A stretch of 39,611 bases of DNA from an uncultured Clostridia bacterium (GTDB lineage Bacteria > Bacillota > Clostridia > Christensenellales > CAG-138): positions 1 to 39,611 of the forward strand of contig CAMPAN010000007.1 in assembly GCA_946631895.1 (NCBI GenBank), given 5' to 3'. The notes beneath the pieces were generated by a model. The model did no database searches, was not told the origin of the DNA, and saw only the letters and a list, made by a program, of their open reading frames with translations. The first letter of the stretch is position 1, and every line of letters starts with the position of its first letter. Shown here in pieces: positions 31,419 through 39,611 of the stretch. The translations under genes and the position numbers were made by a program.

Positions 31419-32423
31419 ATGACGGAGAAACGCAGGATTGCCGTTGTCGGCGCGACCGGCATGGTCGGCAGAATGTTTCTGAAAATACTGGAGGAACATA
31501 AGATTGAAGCGGAGTATTCGCTTTTTGCCTCGGCGAGAAGCGCAGGAACGACGCTGCCTTTTTTCGGAAAGGAATGTGAAGTTCAGGAGCTGCGTGAAGA
31601 CAGCTTCCGGGACAAAGGATTCTCATACGCGCTGTTTTCCGCGGGCGGCGCGATCAGCGCAGTATATGCGCCGCTTGCCGCCGCTTCCGGCGCGATCGTG
31701 ATCGACAACTCCAGCCAGTGGCGCATGGACCCGCTGATCCCGCTCGTGGTGCCTGAAGTCAATCCGGACGCGCTGTCCTCCATTCCGAAAGGGATCGTTG
31801 CAAATCCGAACTGTTCGACGATCCAGGCAGCCGTTCCGCTGAAAATCCTGGACGACGCATTCCGGATCAAACGAATCGTCTATTCGACGTATCAGGCGGT
31901 ATCCGGCGCAGGGCAAAAGGGGTATCAGGATCTCGAAGACGGACTTTGCGGCGCGCTTCCGAAGAAATTCCCGCATCCGATCGCAGGGAACTGCATTCCG
32001 CACATTGACATCTTCCTGGATAACGGAAACACCAAAGAAGAACAAAAGATGATCGATGAAACCAGGAAGATCCTGAATCGACCGGACCTCAGAATCAGCG
32101 CGACGTGCGTACGCGTTCCGGTGTATCACGGACACAGCGAAAGCATCAATGTTGAATTTGAGCGCCCGTATGAACTTGACGAAGTATACCGCCTGCTGAA
32201 CGAAGCGGAAGGGATCGTCGTTCGGGACGATCCGAAGAACAATGTCTATCCCATGCCGATTGAGGCAGCCGGGACCGATCCGGTGTATGTCGGCAGAATC
32301 CGGCGAGACAGTTCAGTCGAGAACGGATTGAATTTCTGGTGCGTCGCGGACAACATCCGCAAAGGAGCCGCTTTAAACGCGGTACAGATTATGGAGTTAT
32401 TGATAAAGGGGGAGAACAAATGA
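31419..32423 (+). CDS. asd: Aspartate-semialdehyde dehydrogenase
   Basis: 334 residues. NADP-binding GATGMVG (11-17), catalytic cysteine C132 in NPNCSTIQ, and the active-site histidine in PVYHGHSESINVEF. It reduces aspartyl phosphate to aspartate semialdehyde, the branch point to lysine, threonine and methionine. The ATG at 31419 follows TTGGAGG; the frame is open back to 31380 but that start lies in the promoter. Overlaps dapA by 4 bases. Confidence 0.97.
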   Translation: MTEKRRIAVVGATGMVGRMFLKILEEHKIEAEYSLFASARSAGTTLPFFGKECEVQELREDSFRDKGFSYALFSAGGAISAVYAPLAAASGAIVIDNSSQWRMDPLIPLVVPEVNPDALSSIPKGIVANPNCSTIQAAVPLKILDDAFRIKRIVYSTYQAVSGAGQKGYQDLEDGLCGALPKKFPHPIAGNCIPHIDIFLDNGNTKEEQKMIDETRKILNRPDLRISATCVRVPVYHGHSESINVEFERPYELDEVYRLLNEAEGIVVRDDPKNNVYPMPIEAAGTDPVYVGRIRRDSSVENGLNFWCVADNIRKGAALNAVQIMELLIKGENK

Positions 32424-33298
32424 GCATTTTTACAGGTTCCGCTGTTGCGCTGATCACGCCGTTCCATGACGGTTCCGTCGATTTTACCGCACTGACCAGA
32501 TTGATTGAATTACAGATTGCTTCCGGCACCGACGCGATCGTTGCGCTTGGGACGACGGGCGAAGCCGCGACGCTGATGGAGGACGAGCGCGAAGAAGTGA
32601 TCCGGTTCGTGGTCGAACGCGTTTCCAACCGGATTCCTGTCATCGTGGGAACGGGGAGCAACAACACCGAGGATGCGATCAAAAAGAGCCGCTTTGCCGA
32701 AGCGGTCGGCGCGGACGGACTTCTGATCGTGACGCCGTTTTACAACAAAACCACGCAGGAAGGTCTGATTGCGCATTACAGCTCCATCGCCGAGCAGGTA
32801 CGTCTTCCGATCATCGTTTATAACGTGCCTTCCCGCACTGGATTGAACATCAAACCCGAAACGGTGACAAAGCTCGTACGTTCGTGCGAGAATATCGTCG
32901 GCATCAAGGAAGCGAGCGGCGATATCAGCCAGATTGCAAAGCTTGCGGCGCTGTGTCCGGAATGCGATATCTATTCCGGTAATGACGACCAGGTCGTTCC
33001 GATTCTCTCGATCGGCGGCAAAGGCGTCATTTCGACGATAGCAAACATTCATCCGGAAGCGATGCATAACATGTGTACATCCTATTTCGAAGGAAACGTT
33101 GAAGAAGCGAAGCGTCTGCAGCTGGCGCTCCTGCCGCTGCAGCAGGCGGCGTTCTGCGAAGTCAATCCGATCCCGATCAAGACGATGATGGGACTTCTGA
33201 AGCTGTGTGATCCGGAAGTTCGTCTGCCGCTTGTGCAGCCGTCCATGGATCATTATGAGCTGATGGAAAACACGCTTCGCAATTACGGCATGATCTGA
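32420..33298 (+). CDS. dapA: 4-hydroxy-tetrahydrodipicolinate synthase
   Basis: 292 residues. Active-site residues: T45 in GTTGEAATL, Y134 in VYNVPSRTG, and the Schiff-base lysine K163 in GIKEASGD. It condenses pyruvate with aspartate semialdehyde. In spore formers this pathway supplies diaminopimelate for the wall and dipicolinate for the spore core. The start at 32420 overlaps the asd stop (ATGA); GGGGGAGAA lies just upstream. Confidence 0.97.
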   Translation: MSIFTGSAVALITPFHDGSVDFTALTRLIELQIASGTDAIVALGTTGEAATLMEDEREEVIRFVVERVSNRIPVIVGTGSNNTEDAIKKSRFAEAVGADGLLIVTPFYNKTTQEGLIAHYSSIAEQVRLPIIVYNVPSRTGLNIKPETVTKLVRSCENIVGIKEASGDISQIAKLAALCPECDIYSGNDDQVVPILSIGGKGVISTIANIHPEAMHNMCTSYFEGNVEEAKRLQLALLPLQQAAFCEVNPIPIKTMMGLLKLCDPEVRLPLVQPSMDHYELMENTLRNYGMI

Positions 33299-33308
33299 GG
33301 AAACGTTC

Positions 33309-34076
33309 ATGGCGCGATTATTGATTAACGGTATCGGCGGACAGATGGGCGCTGCGCTTTTGAAAGCGCTGAAAAAGGACGATCACGGGTTTACGGACGT
33401 CTGCGGCGTCGATCCGTTTGCAAAAGAATTAACCGTTCCGGTGTTTGCGTCCGCAAAGGATGTAAACGTCCCGGTCGATATCGTCATCGACTTTTCCGTA
33501 CCGAAAGCGACGGAGGAGATCCTTGCATATTGCGAAGCGCATCAAACGCCTGCGGTGATCTGCACGACCGCGCTTTCCGGCGAGCTGATCGAAAAGATCC
33601 GGGAAGCGAGCAAAACAATACCGGTCTTTCGATCCGGGAATATGTCGCTCGGCGTTAATCTGATGTGCGCGCTTCTGAAGCAGGCAAGACAAACGCTCGG
33701 CGATGCATTTGATATCGAGGTCATCGAAACGCATCACAACCGCAAAAAGGACGCACCGAGCGGAACGGCGCTGATGCTTGCCGAAGCGATCCGGGAGGCG
33801 GACGGCGTTGACCATCCCTATGTGTTCGGACGCAGTGAAAAGGACCGTCGCAGAGAACCCGGAGAGATCGGATTCCACAGCATCCGCGGCGGCACGATCG
33901 TCGGTCAGCACGAGGTCCGGTTCCTCGGAGAAGACGAGGAGATTGCGATCCGGCATGAAGCGTATTCCAAACAGGTCTTCGCCGCAGGCGCGCTGAAAGC
34001 GGCGCAGTTTCTTCTGACGAAGGAGAACGGCCTGTTCACCATGGAAGACCTTGTTAATGATGCATTGAACCGTTAA
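33309..34076 (+). CDS. dapB: 4-hydroxy-tetrahydrodipicolinate reductase
   Basis: 255 residues. Nucleotide-binding GIGGQMG (8-14) and the signature ETHHNRKKDAPSGTA (140-154) with H142/H143 and K147 as catalytic residues. It follows dapA by 10 bases with a GAGGAAA ribosome site, completing an asd-dapA-dapB operon. Confidence 0.97.
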   Translation: MARLLINGIGGQMGAALLKALKKDDHGFTDVCGVDPFAKELTVPVFASAKDVNVPVDIVIDFSVPKATEEILAYCEAHQTPAVICTTALSGELIEKIREASKTIPVFRSGNMSLGVNLMCALLKQARQTLGDAFDIEVIETHHNRKKDAPSGTALMLAEAIREADGVDHPYVFGRSEKDRRREPGEIGFHSIRGGTIVGQHEVRFLGEDEEIAIRHEAYSKQVFAAGALKAAQFLLTKENGLFTMEDLVNDALNR

Positions 34077-34095
34077 CAATTTAAAACCGATTACA

Positions 34096-34116
34096 ATCCG
34101 TCGGTCACAGACGGAT
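34096..34116 (+). other. Hairpin after dapB without T-run
   Basis: Perfect 7-base stem ATCCGTC (34096-34102) / GACGGAT (34110-34116), loop of 7. No T-run follows, so it may protect the 3' end or be incidental; the real terminator is 10 bases downstream. Confidence 0.4.
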
Positions 34117-34125
34117 CCTTATATG

Positions 34126-34150
34126 GGCAAGCTTTCGGCTTGCCTTTTTT
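34126..34150 (+). terminator. Terminator of asd-dapA-dapB
   Basis: Stem GGCAAGC (34126-34132) / GCTTGCC (34138-34144), loop TTTCG, six Ts. The 160 bases between dapB and dnaE hold this terminator, the hairpin before it and the dnaE promoter. Confidence 0.92.
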
Positions 34151-34177
34151 GTTTGCAATCGGAAAGGAACCGCATTC

Positions 34178-34206
34178 TTGCGTTTCGGGAGAGATTGTGT
34201 TAAGAT
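34178..34206 (+). promoter_or_regulatory. Promoter of dnaE-rlmD
   Basis: -35 TTGCGT (34178-34183), 17-base spacer, extended -10 TGTTAAGAT with TAAGAT at 34201-34206. A TTGAGG ribosome site (34226-34231) precedes the dnaE ATG by 5 bases, so unlike the leaderless genes this one has a normal leader. Confidence 0.6.
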
Positions 34207-34236
34207 GTATTCGTATAAATATAGATTGAGGCAGCT

Positions 34237-37200
34237 ATGAAACCGTTCGTTCATCTTCATGTGCATACGCAGTACAGTCTTCTCGACGGCGCGGCACGCA
34301 TCCCGGAACTTGTAAAGCGCGCAAAAGCGCTCGGTCAGACCGCGCTTGCGATCACCGACCACGGTGTGATGTATGGCGTGATCGACTTTTACCGTGCGTG
34401 CAAGGCGGAGGGGATCAAACCGATCCTCGGCATGGAGGCATACGTTGCAAAAGGCAGATATGACGCGATCGGCGACGCGCGCGATCGTGATTCCGCGCAT
34501 CTGATCCTGCTTGCCAAGAACGAAACCGGCTACCGGAATCTGATGTTTCTTTCCTCCGAAGCGTTCATTCACGGGTTTTATTATAAGCCTCGCATTGATT
34601 ATGATCTTCTCGAAGCGCATCACGAAGGGCTGATCTGCCTTTCCGCCTGCCTTGCGGGCGATATTCCGCAGTCATTCCTGCGCGGGCAGGATGCGCGCGC
34701 CTATGAGATCGCCGGGCGTCTGCATGCAATGTTCGGCGAGGATTTTTATATTGAACTGCAGAACCACGGCATTCCGGAACAGCTGGAAGTATTGCCGAAG
34801 CTCAGAACGCTTGCGAAGACGCTCGGGATCAAGACAGTAGCGACCAACGATATCCATTATGTAAAGAAGGACGATGCCGATGCACAGGACGTTCTGCTGT
34901 GCATTCAGACGCAGCGATTTGTCGACGAGACGGACCGTATGCGGATGGAGACGGAGGAGTTCTATCTGAAATCGTATGACGAAATGGCGGAAGCGCTTCC
35001 GAACGATCCGGATGCGTTGGAAACCACCAACGAGATTGCAGACAAATGCAGCGTTGAGATCCGGTTCGGCGTACGCCGTCTGCCGCATTTCACCGCGCCG
35101 GACGGGATGGCGAACGACGTCTATCTCCGGAAACTCTGTGCGGAGGGAATGCAGAGAAAGATGCCGAACGCAGGCAAGGAAGCGCACGACCGTTTGGAAT
35201 ATGAGCTTTCCGTCGTCGAAAAGATGGGCTTCGTCGATTATTATCTGATCGTCTGGGACTTCATCCATTACGCAAAAACGCACGGGATCATGGTCGGTCC
35301 CGGCAGAGGCAGCGGCGCGGCTTCACTGGCGGCGTATTTTCTGGATATCACGGACGTCGATCCGCTGAAATACAATCTGCTGTTTGAACGATTCCTGAAC
35401 CCGGAACGCGTTTCCATGCCGGATTTCGACGTCGATTTCTGCTATGAGCGGCGTCAGGAAGTCATCGACTATGTCGGCGAAAAATACGGCGAGGGACACG
35501 TCGCGCAGATCATAACGTTCGGAACGATGGCGGCAAAGGCGGTCGTGCGCGACGTCGCACGCGTTCTGCGCGTGCCCTATGCCGATGCGGATAAGCTCGC
35601 AAAGCTCATTCCGAACGTGCTGAAGATCACGCTTTCCGAAGCGATCCAGTTGAACGCGGAACTGAAAAACCTGTATGAAACCGACGATACCATGCGTCGC
35701 GTGCTTGACTTGTCCATGAAGCTCGAAGGACTTCCGCGGCACAGCTCCACGCATGCCGCCGGCGTCGTGATCTCCGGCGTGCCGCTGAACACGGTCGTTC
35801 CGCTGACGAGCAACGACGGCGCGCTGACCACGCAGTTCCCGATGACGACGCTCGAGGAGCTCGGGCTCCTTAAGATGGACTTCCTGGGACTTCGCACGCT
35901 GACCATCATTCGTGATACGCTCGATTTTATCAGGCAGGAAGGAAAGCCTATCCCCGATTTCTCGAAGAACGATTTCGAGGATCCGGAGGTCTGGAAGATG
36001 ATCGCGGCTGGCGATACGGACGCCGTGTTCCAGCTTGAATCCGGCGGCATGCGTCAGTTCATGATGCAGCTTCGCCCGGACTGCTTTGAAGATTTGATCG
36101 CAGGCATTTCACTGTACCGACCCGGTCCGATGGAGCAGATCCCGCGATATATTCGCGGCAAACATGAGGGCAATATCGAATATGCGCATCCGCTGATGGA
36201 GCCGATCCTGAAGAATACCTACGGGTGCATGGTCTATCAGGAGCAGGTCATGGAGATCGTTCGCTCGCTTGCGGGCTACAGCTACGGCCGCAGCGATCTT
36301 GTCCGCCGCGCCATGTCCAAAAAGAAGCATGACGTCATGGCACAGGAACGGACTTTCTTTGTTTACGGTACGGACGGCGTCGACGGCGCGATCAAGCGCG
36401 GTGTGCCGGAGGACGTTGCAAATCATATCTTCGACGAGATGATGGACTTCGCGTCCTATGCGTTCAACAAGGCGCATGCAGCCTGCTACGCGGTCGTGGC
36501 GTATCGGACGGCGTATCTGAAACACTATTATCCGACCGAGCTGTTTGCCGCGACGATCAACGGCTATCGGCAGAATACGGACAGCGTTGCGGCTTATGTA
36601 TATTCGGCAAGAAAGCTCGGGATCCGCATCCTTCCGCCGGACGTCAATAAATCCATGGCGCTGTTCAACGTCGAAGACAACGCGATCCGCTTTGGACTGT
36701 CGTCGGTTCGGAACGTTTCCGAAACCGTCATGCGTGACGTCGTTCGCGATCGGAAGGAAAACGGTCCGTTCAAGGATTTCGAGGATTTCGTGAACCGTAC
36801 GCACGGACTCAACAAGCGCATGCTGGAGGGATTGATTTCTGCAGGATGCTTTGACGAAATGGGTTATACCCGCAGCAGCCTGCTGAACGTGTATGCGCAG
36901 GCACTCGATGCCGCACAGCGTGCGCAAAAGACGAGAGAATCCGGTCAGTTGTCGCTCTTTGATCTGGACTTCGGCGCTTCGATCACCGCACAGTCGACGA
37001 TGGCGATCCCGAAGATGAAAGAGCTATCGCATTCCGCGCTTCTCGCCATGGAACGCGAAGCAACCGGTCTGTACCTGTCCGGACATCCGCTCGACGCTTT
37101 CGCAAACGTGCTGACGCGGTATCCGTTCACCGTCGCCGATCTGTCGGAAGCGGACGGGACCGGTGCTGTTACCGATGAAATGACGGTAACCGTCGGCGGA

Positions 37201-37656
37201 ATGCTTACATCGTGCAAGCAGCGACCGACCAAGAGCGGGAACGGTCTCATCGGTCTCGGCGTGCTTGAGGGACATTCCGGATCGGTCGAGCTGATGCTTT
37301 TTCCGAAGGTGCTCCAAGCCTGCTCCGCACAGTTCTATGACGAGAATGTTGTTGAAATCACAGGGCGGATCTCGATCCGTGAAGACCGTGCAAATTCGAT
37401 CCTCGTCGACTCGGTCAAATCGCTGAAGGACGCGATGCAGACGCTGTATATTCGTCTTCCGTATCTGAACAACGAACAACAGAACCGCGTACGGCGCATC
37501 ACGCATTCTTTCCCCGGCGGAACGGCGATGGTGCTCTATGATACGGCAAAGAAGCTCGCAAAGGGCGCGCCGAAAGATTGGTCCGTCAATCCGAGCGAAT
37601 CTCTGCTTCGTGCACTGAAGGCGGAATTCGGTGAGGAGAATGTTGTACTGAAATGA
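34237..37656 (+). CDS. dnaE: DNA polymerase III alpha subunit DnaE
   Basis: 1139 residues, full length. N-terminal PHP domain (HLHVHTQYSLLDG, from residue 6), then the polymerase core with GPGRGSGAAS and the catalytic motif PDFDVDF at 395-401 (D398 and D400), a helix-hairpin-helix region, and a C-terminal OB domain (about 970-1070, VTVGGMLTSCKQRPTKSGNGL). This is the DnaE1/DnaE type without the exonuclease insertion of PolC. In Firmicutes DnaE works beside PolC in replication. rlmD overlaps its end by 4 bases. Confidence 0.97.
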   Translation: MKPFVHLHVHTQYSLLDGAARIPELVKRAKALGQTALAITDHGVMYGVIDFYRACKAEGIKPILGMEAYVAKGRYDAIGDARDRDSAHLILLAKNETGYRNLMFLSSEAFIHGFYYKPRIDYDLLEAHHEGLICLSACLAGDIPQSFLRGQDARAYEIAGRLHAMFGEDFYIELQNHGIPEQLEVLPKLRTLAKTLGIKTVATNDIHYVKKDDADAQDVLLCIQTQRFVDETDRMRMETEEFYLKSYDEMAEALPNDPDALETTNEIADKCSVEIRFGVRRLPHFTAPDGMANDVYLRKLCAEGMQRKMPNAGKEAHDRLEYELSVVEKMGFVDYYLIVWDFIHYAKTHGIMVGPGRGSGAASLAAYFLDITDVDPLKYNLLFERFLNPERVSMPDFDVDFCYERRQEVIDYVGEKYGEGHVAQIITFGTMAAKAVVRDVARVLRVPYADADKLAKLIPNVLKITLSEAIQLNAELKNLYETDDTMRRVLDLSMKLEGLPRHSSTHAAGVVISGVPLNTVVPLTSNDGALTTQFPMTTLEELGLLKMDFLGLRTLTIIRDTLDFIRQEGKPIPDFSKNDFEDPEVWKMIAAGDTDAVFQLESGGMRQFMMQLRPDCFEDLIAGISLYRPGPMEQIPRYIRGKHEGNIEYAHPLMEPILKNTYGCMVYQEQVMEIVRSLAGYSYGRSDLVRRAMSKKKHDVMAQERTFFVYGTDGVDGAIKRGVPEDVANHIFDEMMDFASYAFNKAHAACYAVVAYRTAYLKHYYPTELFAATINGYRQNTDSVAAYVYSARKLGIRILPPDVNKSMALFNVEDNAIRFGLSSVRNVSETVMRDVVRDRKENGPFKDFEDFVNRTHGLNKRMLEGLISAGCFDEMGYTRSSLLNVYAQALDAAQRAQKTRESGQLSLFDLDFGASITAQSTMAIPKMKELSHSALLAMEREATGLYLSGHPLDAFANVLTRYPFTVADLSEADGTGAVTDEMTVTVGGMLTSCKQRPTKSGNGLIGLGVLEGHSGSVELMLFPKVLQACSAQFYDENVVEITGRISIREDRANSILVDSVKSLKDAMQTLYIRLPYLNNEQQNRVRRITHSFPGGTAMVLYDTAKKLAKGAPKDWSVNPSESLLRALKAEFGEENVVLK

Positions 37657-39062
37657 AGCAGGTCAATCCGTTTCAAAAGAATCAGGAACTTACGCTCGAA
37701 ATCATGGGTGTAACAAGCGAAGGACAGGGCGTGGGAAGATCCGAAGGCGTTGCGTTCTTCGTTCCGTTTGCGCTGCCCGGAGAGACCGTAAAAGCGCATA
37801 TCATCAAGGTCGAAAAAAAGTACTGCATTGCAAAGATCACGGACCTGCTGAAACCGTCCACGCACCGCGTAACGCCGCTCTGCGAAGCATACGAAAAATG
37901 CGGCGGCTGCGCGCTCATGCATTTGGACTATACGGAACAGCTCAAGACCAAAACGCAGATTGTGAAGGACTGTCTCGAACGGCTCGGCGGGTTTACGGGC
38001 GTCGAAGTGCAGCCGACGATCGGTATGGACGATCCAAAGCGCTACCGCAACAAGGGCAGCTTTCCGATCGGATTCGTCGACGGCTACGCAGTGTTCGGCT
38101 TCTATGCGGAGCGCAGCCATCGACTGATCCCGCTCTTTGATTGTCCGATCGAGGACGCACGCATTACGGCGCTTGCGCGAACCGTGACAGAATGGGCAAA
38201 CCGCAACCATGTCCGCGTCTATGACGAAACGACGGGAAAGGGGTGCTTACGCGCCTGCGTGATCCGCGTGACGGCGACGGGCGAACGCATGGTCGCCGTT
38301 GTAACGAAAGGCGAGCTTCCGGCAAAGGATTCGCTCATCAAAATGCTCGACGTCGAATCGCTGTACCATAACCGCAACGACCGGAACACGAACGTCCTGT
38401 TCGGCGACCGATTCACACTGCTGAAAGGCAAACCGCAAATTACGGAACAGCAGGGCGATCTTCGCTTTGCCGTCAGTCCGCAGAGCTTTCTGCAGATCAA
38501 TCCGGAGCAGACAAAGAAGCTTTACGATACCGCGATCCGTTTACTGGATCCCAAACCGGATCAAACGATCGCGGACGTTTACTGCGGGATCGGTACGATC
38601 TCGCTTGCGATCGCACAACATGCGGGAAAGGTCGTCGGGATCGAATGCGTCCCGGAGGCGATCGAGGACGCGAAAAAGAACGCCGCGGAAAACGGGATCG
38701 GCAACGCAGAGTTTCTTTGCGGACTTGCCGAGGATGTGCTTCCGGATCTTGTCCGAAAAGGCATGCGTCCCGATGCGATCGTGATCGACCCGCCGCGAAA
38801 GGGCTGCGAGGAGCAGGTCATTTCGGCGATCGCGGAAAGCGGCGTCAGTCGCGTCGTCTATGTGTCCTGCAATCCGGCAACGCTTGCACGGGACGCAAAG
38901 ATTCTGTCAACCTATGGCTTTTGGATCGAGCACGTGCAGCCGGTCGACATGTTCCCGCACACGCAGCACGTGGAGACGGTATGTTGCTTGTACCACCAAA
39001 AGAAAGATTTCATATCAGTTCCGTATGAGCCGAAAGATGCGAGCTATCTAAAACAGAGCTAA
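37653..39062 (+). CDS. rlmD: 23S rRNA (uracil-5-)-methyltransferase RlmD/RlmCD
   Basis: 469 residues. An N-terminal TRAM domain (about 5-65), a [4Fe-4S] ligand set C77, C83 and C86 (plus a later cysteine in LFDCPIED), the SAM motif DVYCGIGT, and the catalytic nucleophile C406 in YVSCNPATLARD; the general base is E441 in HVETV. It makes 5-methyluridine in 23S rRNA. The last 60 or so coding bases are an AT-richer tail, and a second diverged copy of this end lies at 39548-39611. The end of rlmD/rumA is a known integration site for mobile elements in Firmicutes, so the present tail may have come from an element. Confidence 0.96.
   Translation: MKQVNPFQKNQELTLEIMGVTSEGQGVGRSEGVAFFVPFALPGETVKAHIIKVEKKYCIAKITDLLKPSTHRVTPLCEAYEKCGGCALMHLDYTEQLKTKTQIVKDCLERLGGFTGVEVQPTIGMDDPKRYRNKGSFPIGFVDGYAVFGFYAERSHRLIPLFDCPIEDARITALARTVTEWANRNHVRVYDETTGKGCLRACVIRVTATGERMVAVVTKGELPAKDSLIKMLDVESLYHNRNDRNTNVLFGDRFTLLKGKPQITEQQGDLRFAVSPQSFLQINPEQTKKLYDTAIRLLDPKPDQTIADVYCGIGTISLAIAQHAGKVVGIECVPEAIEDAKKNAAENGIGNAEFLCGLAEDVLPDLVRKGMRPDAIVIDPPRKGCEEQVISAIAESGVSRVVYVSCNPATLARDAKILSTYGFWIEHVQPVDMFPHTQHVETVCCLYHQKKDFISVPYEPKDASYLKQS
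38970..39033 (+). repeat. First copy of duplicated rlmD 3' end
   Basis: 64 bases that recur at 39548-39611 without gaps, 55 identical. The longest identical block is TGCTTGTACCACCAAAAGAA (38985-39004 and 39563-39582). Eight of the nine differences do not change the encoded peptide VETVCCLYHQKKDFISVP(Y/H)EP. Confidence 0.85.
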
Positions 39063-39086
39063 AAACAAAAGAATAGGAGAGCAGCC

Positions 39087-39503
39087 ATGAAAAGACTAAG
39101 TATTGAAGCAGAACAAATAATGAAAGAACGTTTTGGAAAAGACAGCGTGATCGCTTTAGCAACAGAAGAAAATGGAATCCCATATGTCCGTTATGTGAAT
39201 GCATATTATGAGGATGAATGCTTTTATGTTATTACCTACGCACTTTCGAACAAAATGCAGCAAATTCGCAATAACCCTGTTGTAGCAGTTACTGGAGAAT
39301 GGTTTACTGCGCATGGAAAAGGAATAAATTTGGGTTATTTTGAAAAACCAGAGAATAAGCATATAGCGGCAAAGCTAAGAGATGTTTTTGCGGAGTGGAT
39401 TGACAATGGACATAATGATTTTTCCGATGAAAACACGATCATCTTGTGTATCAAATTGACAGATGGATTATTGCTTTCGCATGGTACAAGGTACGTATTT
39501 TAG
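39087..39503 (+). CDS. Pyridoxamine 5'-phosphate oxidase-family protein
   Basis: 138 residues, a single split-barrel flavin-binding domain: IMKERFGKDSVIALATEENGIPYVR is split over the first strands, and the ending LLLSHGTRYVF fits small members of the PNPOx-like family. Such proteins usually bind FMN or F420-like cofactors; the specific role is unknown, and it is too short for a classical PdxH. The gene and its flanks are clearly richer in A and T than all upstream genes, with AT-ending codons, a sign of transfer. AGGAGAG lies 7 bases before the ATG. It lies between two copies of the rlmD end. Confidence 0.8.
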   Translation: MKRLSIEAEQIMKERFGKDSVIALATEENGIPYVRYVNAYYEDECFYVITYALSNKMQQIRNNPVVAVTGEWFTAHGKGINLGYFEKPENKHIAAKLRDVFAEWIDNGHNDFSDENTIILCIKLTDGLLLSHGTRYVF

Positions 39504-39520
39504 TTGCTGCCTTCGAATAT

Positions 39521-39611
39521 GTTGACCTGTTTCTTCGGTTGTAGTCAGTCGAAACGGTATGCTGCTTGTACCACCAAAAGAAGGACTTCATTTCAGTACC
39601 GCATGAACCGA
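39521..39611 (+). pseudogene. Second rlmD 3'-end copy (remnant, runs off window)
   Basis: From 39548 the frame reads VETVCCLYHQKKDFISVPHEP, as in rlmD. Weaker similarity reaches back to 39521 (VDLF against VDMF of rlmD), but a TAG at 39542-39544 interrupts it and nothing of the upstream methyltransferase is present. It continues beyond the window, so its full extent is unknown. It may be the original chromosomal end of rlmD displaced by an insertion. Confidence 0.6.

Overview
The window reads as chromosomal core sequence of a moderately GC-rich, endospore-forming Firmicute of the class Clostridia. Evidence: sporulation genes are scattered through it (yqfD tail, spoIIAA-spoIIAB-sigF, spoIVA, gpr, spoIIP), along with Gram-positive housekeeping genes (whiA, rapZ, scpAB, comEB, plsY, yqzL-like) and a pyruvate phosphate dikinase of clostridial type. 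The species cannot be named from what is visible. No tRNA, rRNA, CRISPR array, transposase or integrase gene was seen. Coding density is very high; no gene-free stretch exceeds about 160 bases.

Layout. (1) 1-4031: yqfD(end)-phoH-ybeY-cdd-era-(yqzL-like)-recO, overlapping genes read as one operon, followed by a hairpin that overlaps the promoter of ppdK (4126-6756). (2) 6855-10163: a PDZ/radical-SAM DUF512 protein, der and plsY. (3) 10160-11599, minus strand: spoIIAA-spoIIAB-sigF, the forespore sigma-F switch. Divergent from it is a secreted, solute-binding-like protein of unknown role (11714-12685). (4) 12723-19957: murB-rapZ-whiA-methyltransferase-hslO-TPR protein-THUMP RNA methyltransferase. 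(5) 20029-23711: a DD-carboxypeptidase-like protein that has lost all three active-site motifs, an M50 protease, scpA, scpB and comEB. (6) 23829-27913, minus strand: a membrane-protein/HTH/DUF2975 operon and an ABC exporter. (7) 28020-31364: spoIVA, gpr and spoIIP. (8) 31419-34076: asd-dapA-dapB (lysine/diaminopimelate branch). (9) 34237-39062: dnaE and rlmD. (10) 39063-39611: a short AT-rich insert with a flavin-reductase-like gene, bounded by a second, diverged copy of the 3' end of rlmD.

The most unusual signals are regulatory. Four genes (DUF512 protein, murB, M50 protease, ABC exporter) have a sigma-A-like promoter whose -10 box ends exactly 6 nt before the ATG and have no ribosome binding site, which predicts leaderless mRNAs. 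Two genes (spoIIP and the dead DD-peptidase) have their ribosome binding site locked in a hairpin whose loop carries a sigma-E-like -10 box, so that only transcripts starting inside the hairpin should be well translated. Three 21-bp-phased repeats overlap the promoter of the HTH/DUF2975 operon. The rlmD tail duplication looks like a trace of insertion or recombination at a known type of integration site.
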